DNA of 6,753 bases from Alistipes sp. (GTDB lineage Bacteria > Bacteroidota > Bacteroidia > Bacteroidales > Rikenellaceae): the NCBI GenBank assembly GCA_017628595.1, contig JAGBYV010000082.1, positions 1 through 6,753 on the forward strand, given 5' to 3'. Below the pieces are notes generated by a model that saw only the letters and a program-made list of their open reading frames with translations, was not told the DNA's origin and did no database searches. Below, in pieces: positions 1 to 6,546 of this stretch (its first letter is position 1; every line of letters starts with the position of its first letter). Position numbers and translations under genes: made by a program.

Positions 1-1233
1 ACGGATACGATCGCTACCCGACGAGAGCAACTCGCCTGCATCAGCCACCTCCACTTCGAAACGAGCCTCGGGCATACCCAACTGCGTAAGGCTCTGCTCA
101 ATACTCTTCGACATCGACTTGGCAGCCTTCTCGCGCAGCGCGTGGATCTTCTTTGCGCTCTTTGTAGCCTTCTCGCGCAATGCAGCGATCTTTCGTTGCT
201 GCTGCTCCAGCGCCTCATCGCTATGCGTAATGGCGTGCAACTGCGCAGCGAGACGATTGCTAACAGCCATCAGCTCCTCCTGATTCTGCACACGATGCTT
301 CTGACACAAGGAGTATATAAGATTAACCCTATCGGTAAGATATTGCAAACGCTCGGGGTTGGCATCAATGCGCTCACTATCATCAGCCACGGTCTGCCCC
401 AAGTCCTTGAGTTCTGCCACCACAGAGTGCAGACGCGCAGCGATCTCCTCGCCCGCAGGGTAGTTACGACTCACATATCGAACGGCATTCTCGGCCGAAG
501 CCAACTGCTCCAAAACGCCCACCTCATCGGCATCAAGAATATTGCGCACCGCAGTGAGTGCCTCACCTATCTGATCGGCATTCTCCAGCACCGAGAGCTC
601 ACTCTCAGCCTCCTTGAGTTCGCCCTCGCGCAATGCTGCCGCCTCGAACTCCTCGACTTGATAACGCAGCCACTCCTCATCTTTACGCAGTGACTCCGCC
701 TCCGCTGCCATGCGCTCGGCTTCGCGCTCGGTCGCGCGCAACTCGGCATACAGTGTGCGATACTCCCCGACCTGCTCCACCGCCTCAGCCAGCGTATCAA
801 GCGCCGACGTGCGGAAAGCCTCATCCGAGAGGATCATATTACGATGCTGTGAGTGGATATCGATAAGGCGTACGCCCAGATCACGCAAAACGCTCAACGG
901 CACAGGCATATCGTTGACAAACGAACGGCTCTTGCCCGAAGCAGAGATCATGCGGCGAATGACCGTCTGAGGTTCATAGTCGATATCGTTCTCCTCGAAA
1001 ATGGGCTCCAGGCCATAACCCTCGACGTCGAACGTACCCTCGATGATACAACTACGCGACTCATCACGCAACGTGCCGCTCTCATTCTTATTGCCGAGCA
1101 GCAACCCCAGCGCTCCAAGCAAAATGGACTTACCCGCACCCGTCTCACCTGTAATGATATTGAGGTGAGAGTCGAGTTCGAGATCCAGTCGCTCGATCAG
1201 GGCATAGTTCTCTACGGTAAGTCGTCGTAGCAT
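1..1233 (-). CDS. recN: DNA repair ATPase RecN, N-terminal 411 residues (3' end beyond window)
   Basis: RecN is an SMC-like cytosolic ATPase that acts at DNA double-strand breaks. The ATG at 1233-1231 begins MLRRLTVENYALIE, the usual RecN N-terminus, and lies 4 nt after the coaBC stop, so the two are probably translationally coupled. The Walker A motif GETGAGKS is at residues 29-36 and the Q-loop-like segment IDIHSQH at 124-130. Residues about 150-385 are charged and heptad-like, fitting the coiled-coil arms, with a poorly helical middle around 255-310. The visible part ends at GSDRIR, which in the family comes just before the FLFSANxG segment of the C-terminal ATPase lobe. The family is about 550 residues, so roughly 140 residues with the ABC signature and Walker B lie outside the window. 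The frame is open without interruption to base 1, so this is a window cut and not a broken gene. Identification is secure from the motifs and layout. Confidence 0.95.
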   Translation of the reverse strand, partial: MLRRLTVENYALIERLDLELDSHLNIITGETGAGKSILLGALGLLLGNKNESGTLRDESRSCIIEGTFDVEGYGLEPIFEENDIDYEPQTVIRRMISASGKSRSFVNDMPVPLSVLRDLGVRLIDIHSQHRNMILSDEAFRTSALDTLAEAVEQVGEYRTLYAELRATEREAERMAAEAESLRKDEEWLRYQVEEFEAAALREGELKEAESELSVLENADQIGEALTAVRNILDADEVGVLEQLASAENAVRYVSRNYPAGEEIAARLHSVVAELKDLGQTVADDSERIDANPERLQYLTDRVNLIYSLCQKHRVQNQEELMAVSNRLAAQLHAITHSDEALEQQQRKIAALREKATKSAKKIHALREKAAKSMSKSIEQSLTQLGMPEARFEVEVADAGELLSSGSDRIR

Positions 1234-1237
1234 AAAT

Positions 1238-2428
1238 TTATAACAAGGTCTCTATTTTATCTACAATGTGCTCGGCCACCTCATGCTTGCTCATAAGGGG
1301 CAACTCCACCTGCTCGTGGCTATCAATCAGTGTCACCACATTCGTGTCGCCACGAAAACCGGCACCCTTAGTACGCAGGGAGTTAAGCACGATAAAGTCG
1401 AAATTCTTTCGCTCGAGTTTTGATACGGCATTCTCGCGTTCGTTCTGCGTCTCCATAGCAAAACCAACAAGCACACGGCCACCCTTTCTTGCTCCGAGAG
1501 CTGCGGCAATATCCTTCGTACGCTTGAGTGCTATTGAGAGGTCGTCATCACTCTTCTTAAGCTTCTCATCGGCAACAACCATAGGTGTATAGTCAGCCAC
1601 GGCGGCACACATGATGGCACCATCCGTATCGTCGAAACGCTCGACGCAGGCATCGTACATCTGCTCGGCCGAGAGCACATCCACCCTCTCAACGCCCTCG
1701 GGCACATCGAGCGCCGTGCGACCGCTTACAAGCGTCACCGCTGCGCCTCGCTGTTGCAAAGCCTCGGCAATGGCATAGCCCATCTTGCCCGAAGAGTGGT
1801 TCGAGATATAACGTACAGGGTCGATAGGCTCAATGGTGGCACCTGCGGTCACCAAAAAGCGCTTACCCTCTAAACTCTTTTTTTTTTCGCTGAACAGGGC
1901 CTCCACGGCCTTCACGATATCCTGCGGCTCGGCCATACGGCCCTTACCGACAAGACCGCTTGCAAGTTCGCCCGAGCCCGGCTCGATGATATGTACACCA
2001 TCTGCTCTGAGCTGCGCCATATTGCGCTGCGTAGCCGTATGAGCATACATATCGAGATCCATAGCAGGAGCAATGGCTACGGGACAACGTGCCGAGAGGT
2101 AGGTCGTAAGCAGCAGATTGTCAGCTACGCCTGTGGCCATCTTGGCCATGGTATTGGCGGTAGCGGGGGCAATCAGATAGAGGTCTGCCCACTCACCCAG
2201 ACTCACATGCGAATTCCACTCGCCATTCTCGGGATTGAAGAAATCAACCAGTATGGGGTGCTTCGAGAGAGTAGCCATGGTAAGGGGTGTAATGAACTGC
2301 TTGGCAAGCGATGTCATCACCACCTTGACCTCGGCACCTGCACCGACCAATAAACGGCAAAGCACAGCCGACTTATAAGCGGCTATGCTACCCGTAACTC
2401 CTAAAATGATATGTTTTCCCTTTAACAT
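1238..2428 (-). CDS. coaBC: Bifunctional phosphopantothenoylcysteine decarboxylase / phosphopantothenate-cysteine ligase (CoaBC, Dfp)
   Basis: This 396-residue cytosolic enzyme carries out two successive steps of coenzyme A synthesis: CTP-dependent joining of 4'-phosphopantothenate to cysteine (CoaB) and FMN-dependent decarboxylation to 4'-phosphopantetheine (CoaC). CoaC covers about residues 1-180: the flavin-site motif GSIAAYK at 13-19, the likely catalytic His74 in NSHVSLGEWAD, APATANTMAK at 87-96, and PAMDLDMY at 121-128. CoaB covers about 187-396: TAGATIEPIDPVRYISNHSSG around 194-214 with Asn210, AAVADYTP at 275-282 and KLKK at 289-292, which line up in number with the E. coli Dfp Asn210 and Lys289 regions. 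Length is normal. Two oddities: the substrate-clamp motif, PxMNxxMW in E. coli, has Asp124 and Tyr128 here, and an A10 tract lies in the short linker between domains. It follows the omega gene by 97 nt and precedes recN by 4 nt. The ATG at 2428-2426 gives the standard N-terminus. Confidence 0.97.
   Translation of the reverse strand: MLKGKHIILGVTGSIAAYKSAVLCRLLVGAGAEVKVVMTSLAKQFITPLTMATLSKHPILVDFFNPENGEWNSHVSLGEWADLYLIAPATANTMAKMATGVADNLLLTTYLSARCPVAIAPAMDLDMYAHTATQRNMAQLRADGVHIIEPGSGELASGLVGKGRMAEPQDIVKAVEALFSEKKKSLEGKRFLVTAGATIEPIDPVRYISNHSSGKMGYAIAEALQQRGAAVTLVSGRTALDVPEGVERVDVLSAEQMYDACVERFDDTDGAIMCAAVADYTPMVVADEKLKKSDDDLSIALKRTKDIAAALGARKGGRVLVGFAMETQNERENAVSKLERKNFDFIVLNSLRTKGAGFRGDTNVVTLIDSHEQVELPLMSKHEVAEHIVDKIETLL
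1878..1887 (-). other. A10 homopolymer with slippery heptamer A_AAA_AAG at the CoaC/CoaB junction
   Basis: On the coding strand the linker codons read GAA AAA AAA AAG (Glu181-Lys184), an unbroken run of ten A. It contains A_AAA_AAG in frame, the heptamer used for -1 frameshifting in E. coli dnaX. A -1 ribosomal shift, or one extra A, reaches a TAA at 1865-1863 and gives a product of about 188 residues. Loss of one A reaches a TAG at 1872-1870 and gives about 185 residues. Either product is essentially the complete CoaC domain alone. The bases and stops are directly visible; that slippage happens is inference. No stimulatory hairpin sits at the usual 5-9 nt spacing; the nearest bulged stem starts about 22 nt downstream. 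Confidence 0.5.
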
Positions 2429-2525
2429 ATATAAAAGGATTTTTCGAGGAATCCCTCTATATTAATCTGACTTCGCACCCACAGTCCCACAAGCGGAGAG
2501 TGGTGCGGCCAAACAAGATTATTTA
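2429..2525 (-). other. Intergenic leader between the omega gene and coaBC, with an imperfect hairpin at 2474-2507
   Basis: This 97-nt gap is much longer than the other gaps of the unit (21 and 4 nt). On the minus strand CGCACCAC (2507-2500) pairs with GTGGGTGCG (2482-2474) to form an eight-pair stem with one bulged G and a 17-nt loop. No U-run follows it, so it is not a standard intrinsic terminator. I see no convincing TAnnTTTG box in the gap. It could be an RNA processing or stability element, or a leaky attenuator; the pairing is visible and the role is unknown. The coaBC start is preceded by an A/T-rich stretch without a Shine-Dalgarno sequence. Confidence 0.35.
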
Positions 2526-2840
2526 CTACTTATCGCCCTTGCGGTAATAGATCTCATCGTCGAGGAACTCCTCTGTAGCGATGATCACAGGCTTGGGCAA
2601 GCGCTCGTAGTAACGTGAAATCTCGATCTGCTCACGATTCTCGAAGGTCTCCTCCATAGTATCGGTAGGCGATGAGAAATCAGCCAACTTACGATTGAGC
2701 TCTGCCTTAAGCTCGGTAGAAATCTGATTAGCACGACGAGCAATGATATTGATACTCTCGTAGATATTACCCGTATCCTTATCCAGGTCGACAAGTTTGC
2801 GAGTAATCGTGTTGTTGGGAATGTTCTTCTTGATCTCCAT
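2526..2840 (-). CDS. rpoZ: RNA polymerase omega subunit, Bacteroidota type (RpoZ/Rpb6-like)
   Basis: This 104-residue protein resembles the small protein annotated in Bacteroidota as RNA polymerase subunit omega, which in other bacteria supports folding and assembly of the beta' subunit. Residues 25-40, NIYESINIIARRANQI, match the conserved omega/Rpb6 helix (the VLVAARRARQM region in E. coli). The rest differs from E. coli omega: a lineage-specific acidic middle (about 55-76, rich in Glu) and the tail RLPKPVIIATEEFLDDEIYY at 80-99. The ATG at 2840-2838 follows bamD by 21 nt with an A-rich upstream stretch and no Shine-Dalgarno sequence. Its place between bamD and coaBC echoes E. coli-like linkages of omega with core genes and is, as I recall, common in Bacteroidota. 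The family call rests on one motif plus context, so it is likely but not certain. Confidence 0.8.
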   Translation of the reverse strand: MEIKKNIPNNTITRKLVDLDKDTGNIYESINIIARRANQISTELKAELNRKLADFSSPTDTMEETFENREQIEISRYYERLPKPVIIATEEFLDDEIYYRKGDK

Positions 2841-2861
2841 CTTTATATATGATTTTCGTTG

Positions 2862-3674
2862 TTATTCTTCCTTCTGGTTCTTATCAATAAATCGGCGTGT
2901 CACCTCAGCCACGCGCTCCAGCTCATCCTTATACTTGGACTCGGGGAACTCCATGATAAAGGTCATGTATGAATCCAGCGTCGACATGTAGCGGTCAAGC
3001 TGCTTTGTCTCGATTGAGTTCTCGGCCAACAGGAATGACGACATCACGATGTGATACATCAGATCCTCGCGGCGGTGAGAGTCGGGATACTTCTTCAGAG
3101 CATTGCGGAAGGCAACGATAGCCGAATTGTAGCGCTCAATCTTGAAGTAAGTATAGGCATTAATAAACTCCTTCTCGTGCATACGCCATGTAAGTTCCTT
3201 GGTCATCTCCGAGAACAGATGCAACTGCTCGCTATTGGGATAGTGGCTCATAAACTCCGAGATGGCGATAATGGCCTGGCTTGTCATCGTCTGATCTCGC
3301 TCGGGAGGAGGGCACATATTATAGAGGCTGATGGCATACATAGCCTCGGCATCCTCGATGAAAGCCGAACGACCGAAACTGCGACGGAACTCGTCGAAGA
3401 GTGTTGACGACATGGCATAGTCCATATTCTTGAAGTAACTACGCGCCTTGAAGAAGGCCACAGAGTCCTCCTTGATGGTTCCACGGAAAGCCGACTCACA
3501 TGTCTCGAGCAGTGTGATAGACTTGGTCCACTTCTCGGCATCGTAATAGAGCAATGCGTGGTCATACATCAACTCTGCATTACCAGATTTGATGACCTGC
3601 TGCATTGACGAGCATCCGCAAAATGCCGCAACGATGACTACAAAAGCCGCTATATATGATATCTTTTCTTTCAT
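2862..3674 (-). CDS. bamD: Outer membrane protein assembly lipoprotein BamD
   Basis: BamD is the TPR lipoprotein of the BAM complex; it sits on the periplasmic face of the outer membrane and works with BamA to insert beta-barrel proteins. The 270-residue product begins with a short basic stretch, a hydrophobic segment (about 7-18) and a lipobox-like F-C-G-C, with Cys21 as the expected lipidated residue. CSS follows, with no acidic surface-export signal, which fits a periplasm-facing anchor. The family-typical segment VIKSGNAELMYDHALLYYDA (27-46) opens the first TPR. Further helical repeats run to about 265, several ending in the Y/F-P-x-S turn (145-148, 196-199, 243-246). It heads the bamD-rpoZ-coaBC-recN unit and has its own promoter-like box upstream. 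Cys19 at the -2 position of the lipobox is uncommon. A generic TPR lipoprotein is the alternative, but the neighbour order supports BamD. Confidence 0.88.
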   Translation of the reverse strand: MKEKISYIAAFVVIVAAFCGCSSMQQVIKSGNAELMYDHALLYYDAEKWTKSITLLETCESAFRGTIKEDSVAFFKARSYFKNMDYAMSSTLFDEFRRSFGRSAFIEDAEAMYAISLYNMCPPPERDQTMTSQAIIAISEFMSHYPNSEQLHLFSEMTKELTWRMHEKEFINAYTYFKIERYNSAIVAFRNALKKYPDSHRREDLMYHIVMSSFLLAENSIETKQLDRYMSTLDSYMTFIMEFPESKYKDELERVAEVTRRFIDKNQKEE

Positions 3675-3714
3675 AACAACTACTTAATTACTGCCTTGCA
3701 GGGTAATAATCGTG

Positions 3715-3722
3715 CAAAATTA
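3715..3722 (-). promoter_or_regulatory. Bacteroidota-type -7 promoter element (TAATTTTG) for bamD
   Basis: Read on the minus strand this is TAATTTTG, an exact match to the TAnnTTTG -7 consensus of Bacteroidota primary sigma factors. It lies 40 nt before the bamD ATG, which puts transcription start near 3708 and gives a leader of about 35 nt. An A8 tract lies just upstream (3727-3734). The -33 region has only a weak match (GTCGTTAG, about 19 nt upstream). It is located downstream of the two terminators of the preceding unit, the expected place for a promoter of the bamD operon. The leader contains a tiny CTGC-AAG-GCAG hairpin (3691-3701) of doubtful meaning. Confidence 0.55.
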
Positions 3723-3776
3723 CACATTTTTTTTCATCTAACGACACATAAACGAAATTATTATTTTCTATGCCCT

Positions 3777-3802
3777 AAAAAAAAGAGCTTTTTTTGCTCC
3801 TT
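3777..3802 (-). terminator. Second intrinsic terminator candidate after the gal/esterase unit
   Basis: On the minus strand AAGGAGC (3802-3796), a loop of seven A, then GCTCTTT (3788-3782) form a seven-pair stem with one G-U pair. The T-run of eight starts inside the stem and ends at 3777. The stem is short and partly A-U, so it is weaker than the upstream terminator, but the hairpin-plus-U-run layout is right. It follows the first terminator by about 18 nt and would catch read-through. Confidence 0.5.
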
Positions 3803-3820
3803 CGCCGAAGTGTTTTACAC

Positions 3821-3860
3821 GAAAAAGAAGAGGTGTCCGACAAAAAAGTCGAACACCCCT
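3821..3860 (-). terminator. Main intrinsic terminator of the galM-galK-esterase unit
   Basis: On the minus strand the arms at 3860-3848 (AGGGGTGTTCGAC) and 3841-3829 pair over 13 positions, two of them G-U, around a TTTTTT loop. The tail TCTTTTT runs to 3822. It lies about 80 nt downstream of the esterase stop. Read in the plus direction the hairpin is followed by GATACATTTT with no clear U-run, so the minus orientation is preferred. Confidence 0.8.
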
Positions 3861-3941
3861 GATACATTTTACGATCTTTAAGTATAAATGAGGTTTTCAA
3901 GACCGAGTGACGTGCCCGAAAACACCGTTTACACACACCCT

Positions 3942-5369
3942 CTATTTCACGTCGTTCCAGTCGTCGGTACGGAACGGAACGGCAGGAATACCATAGACAT
4001 TTTTAAGATTGCCTGGCGCAAAGTTGCGGAACGAGTAACGCACAGCCACGGGCTGCTTCACTTCGTCGCTCCATACGGTAACTTCCGATGTAGCCGAAAG
4101 GGCAGCCTGAGCCTTATGGAATACCTTGTCGGCACCTGCAATCTCAAAACCGACAATCTCATCGTGATTAGGGATGAGTCCCAGCGCACAATTTGTCATC
4201 GTGATTACTGCCTTGCCATCCTTGATGCTGTATGCTGCCATCTGAGGAGCCTTGGGCTCATATCCCAATTGTCCATAGGTCTGCTGAAGCGCGAGCGCAG
4301 CAAGACGCTGACCCACCTCAAACTTCTTTGCGGGATGGATACATGGATCATCTCCAATGTCGGTTGTTGCAGCCATTCCCGAGTTAGGAATCTTCTCCAG
4401 GGCGCGTGTCTGATTCTCCACAAAAAGCGGATAGGCCGTATCGTTCGACGCACCATATCCGTGCGGAGCAATCATAACGTAATAGAACGGCATAGCATTC
4501 TCCGTATCACCCCAATCCGAGCGCCACTGCTTGACCATACGAGCCATCATGGTATCGTAGTGATCGTTGTCGCCCAGATTTGAGCAACCCTGATACCACA
4601 AGAATCCCTTTGCAGAGAACTGGCGCAGAGGTGCAATCATAGCGCAGTACAACTCCGTAGGCTTAATCGAGTGTACGTTCTTCTTATGCTCGATCTGCTC
4701 CTTCGAGAGAATATCCTCCAGCGCAGCCTGCGGCATCCACGACTCGATACGAGTACCGCCCCAGCTGGTATTGATGATACCAATGGGGATATCAATGGCC
4801 TCCGTAAGATTAAGAGCAAAGAAATATGCCGTAGCCGACATATTTGCCACGCTCTCGGGCGAAGCAACCTGCCACTGACCCTCACAATCGGTCTGCTCCT
4901 CGAACGAACGGGCACGCTTTACTGAGAACATACGTATGCGGTTAGCCTGCTTATTTGCCGCGAGGATATAACCCAATGAGTTCTCCACGGGCTGGCGGTC
5001 GAAACCCTTGACGGGCATCTCCATATTACTCTGACCCGAGCACACCCACACATCACCTATCAAAATATTGCGAAGCGTAAGAGTCTCGCCATCACTAATC
5101 CTGATGGTCTGCGGATCGAATGTTGCCGCAGGTGTATCAAGCTTTACAGCCCACCGGCCATCCTTATCGGCCAGTGCCTGCAGACGCTTTAGCGGTGCCC
5201 ACGAAGCCGTTATGGTAATCTTTGAGTTAGGCGTAGCCTTACCCCAAAGATTTACCATGGCATTCTGCTGCAGAACCATGTTATCGCACAGGATTGAGGG
5301 CAGTTCAATCTTTGCCGATGCGGCAAATGCAACACACGCTGCAACAAGAGTTAAAATAAGTCGTTTCAT
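3942..5369 (-). CDS. Secreted SGNH-family sialate O-acetylesterase-like enzyme
   Basis: This 475-residue protein looks like the sialate O-acetylesterase family, which removes O-acetyl groups from sialic acids or other acetylated sugars. Residues 1-19 form a signal peptide (basic MKR, hydrophobic core, AASA before Lys20), so it acts in the periplasm or outside the cell. Then follow an N-terminal beta-rich part (20-100) and the SGNH core: GDVWVCSGQSNMEMPV at 105-120 with Ser114 the likely nucleophile, NTSWGGT at 200-206, WYQGCSN at 258-264, and TDIGDDPCIHPAKK around 336-349 with His345 the likely catalytic histidine. A C-terminal beta domain follows. Cys262 replaces the Glu usual in WYQGESN, and Cys343 lies two residues before the histidine. 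It starts 11 nt after galK and ends before two terminators, so it is the last gene of the galactose unit. The fold call is firm; the true substrate (sialic acid, acetylated hemicellulose or other) cannot be read from sequence. Confidence 0.88.
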   Translation of the reverse strand: MKRLILTLVAACVAFAASAKIELPSILCDNMVLQQNAMVNLWGKATPNSKITITASWAPLKRLQALADKDGRWAVKLDTPAATFDPQTIRISDGETLTLRNILIGDVWVCSGQSNMEMPVKGFDRQPVENSLGYILAANKQANRIRMFSVKRARSFEEQTDCEGQWQVASPESVANMSATAYFFALNLTEAIDIPIGIINTSWGGTRIESWMPQAALEDILSKEQIEHKKNVHSIKPTELYCAMIAPLRQFSAKGFLWYQGCSNLGDNDHYDTMMARMVKQWRSDWGDTENAMPFYYVMIAPHGYGASNDTAYPLFVENQTRALEKIPNSGMAATTDIGDDPCIHPAKKFEVGQRLAALALQQTYGQLGYEPKAPQMAAYSIKDGKAVITMTNCALGLIPNHDEIVGFEIAGADKVFHKAQAALSATSEVTVWSDEVKQPVAVRYSFRNFAPGNLKNVYGIPAVPFRTDDWNDVK

Positions 5370-5380
5370 CGTAGTATTGT

Positions 5381-6526
5381 TTAGATCTCCAGCTTACGAG
5401 CGCCATCCGAAATCACGACGTCGTAAACCTTGGGCTCATGACCATATGCCGCAGCGAACTTAACCTTTGCCGTTGCGATGAAAGCATCGTAGAGCTCAGC
5501 CTTAACGAGGTTGATGGTACAGCCACCAAAGCCGCCACCCATAATGCGAGATCCTGCTACGCCACACTCCTTGGCGATGGTAGCCAGCAGATCCAGCTCC
5601 TCGCAGCTAACCTCGTAATCCTTCGACATACCCCAGTGAGTCTCGTACATACGCTCACCCACAGTCTCCAGATCACCAGCCTCCAAAGCGGCACATACAT
5701 CCAGCACGCGACGCTCCTCGCCGATAACGTAGCGGGCACGCATATAATCCTCCTCCGAGATCTGATCCTTAACGGCGTCAAGCTGCTCCATCGTAGCACC
5801 ACGCAATGTCTGCTGGCCCAGGATGGCTGCTACACGCTCGCAAGACTCACGGCGCTTGTTGTAGGGCGAACCTACCAGCTCGTGCTTAACAACTGAATCG
5901 AGCAACACCAGACGATAGCCGAACTTTTCGGGATCGAAGGGGAAGTACTCGAACTCCGAAGAGAGACAGTCCAGACGCATCAGGTTACCCTTCTTGCCGT
6001 GAACGGATGCAAACTGATCCATAATACCGCACTTCACGCCGCAGTAGTTGTGCTCGGTTGACTGACCGATGCGGGCCAGCTCGAACTTCTCGATCTTATC
6101 CTCGTTGTAGATGTGATTCAAGGCAAACGCAAAGGTTGACTCCAAAGCTGCCGAAGATGACATACCTGCACCCAGGGGCACATCGCCAGCGAAGGCTGTA
6201 TCGAAGCCCTCAACCTTGAAGCCGCGCTTGAGAATCTCACGCGCAACACCAAAGATATAGCATGCCCACGATGCTGCGGGCTTATCCTCCTCGTTAAGAC
6301 CGAACTCGGCGTAGTCCTGCAAATCAACCGAGTAGGCACGAATCTTATCCGTTCCGTTGGGCTTGATCTCGGCTACCATAGCCTTGTCGATAGCACCGGG
6401 GAATACGAAACCGCCATTATAGTCGGTATGCTCACCGATAAGGTTGATACGACCGGGAGAGGTATAGAGTTCGCCCTCAGCACCAAAGTGCTCGGCAAAC
6501 TTCTCGCGAATTAATTTGATATCCAT
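5381..6526 (-). CDS. galK: Galactokinase
   Basis: GalK is the cytosolic GHMP-family kinase that uses ATP to phosphorylate alpha-D-galactose at C1, the entry step of the Leloir pathway. The 381-residue product has normal length and all family motifs: the galactokinase signature GRINLIGEHTDYNGG at 25-39 with Arg26, the GHMP phosphate-binding loop PLGAGMSSSAALE at 117-129, GIMDQF at 167-172 with the probable catalytic base Asp170, and the third motif SRIMGGGFGGCT at 326-337. No key residue is missing. The ATG at 6526-6524 gives the standard N-terminus; it is preceded by an A-rich stretch (AAAACTTTCATA) and no Shine-Dalgarno sequence. It follows galM by 20 nt and precedes the esterase by 11 nt. 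No galT or galE is visible in the window. Confidence 0.97.
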   Translation of the reverse strand: MDIKLIREKFAEHFGAEGELYTSPGRINLIGEHTDYNGGFVFPGAIDKAMVAEIKPNGTDKIRAYSVDLQDYAEFGLNEEDKPAASWACYIFGVAREILKRGFKVEGFDTAFAGDVPLGAGMSSSAALESTFAFALNHIYNEDKIEKFELARIGQSTEHNYCGVKCGIMDQFASVHGKKGNLMRLDCLSSEFEYFPFDPEKFGYRLVLLDSVVKHELVGSPYNKRRESCERVAAILGQQTLRGATMEQLDAVKDQISEEDYMRARYVIGEERRVLDVCAALEAGDLETVGERMYETHWGMSKDYEVSCEELDLLATIAKECGVAGSRIMGGGFGGCTINLVKAELYDAFIATAKVKFAAAYGHEPKVYDVVISDGARKLEI

Positions 6527-6546
6527 ATTATGAAAGTTTTAAGGTT

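Noticed and set aside
142..693. Plus-strand open frame of 183 codons opposite recN
   Set aside because: The minus-strand frame is continuous RecN coiled coil; the plus-strand peptide is Leu/Ser/His-rich antisense translation with no motif.
1847..1867. Bulged stem downstream of the A10 tract considered as a frameshift stimulator
   Set aside because: The stem begins roughly 22 nt after the heptamer, beyond the usual 5-9 nt spacing, and falls in conserved CoaB coding sequence, so it is not claimed as a stimulator.
3800..3810. CTTCGCCGAAG inverted repeat between the terminators
   Set aside because: The arms are five bases with a one-base centre, too tight for an RNA hairpin; it could be a protein site but nothing supports that.
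3696..3881. Short plus-strand open frame in the intergenic region before bamD
   Set aside because: It runs through both terminator hairpins and the promoter box, and its Lys/Phe-rich product reflects the A and T tracts.
3888..4583. Long plus-strand open frame of 231 codons
   Set aside because: It lies antisense to the esterase, has no recognisable motif, and the minus-strand protein has clear SGNH motifs; it is a shadow of that gene.
5438..5896. Plus-strand open frame of 152 codons opposite galK
   Set aside because: It is antisense to conserved galactokinase sequence and shows no independent coding signal.
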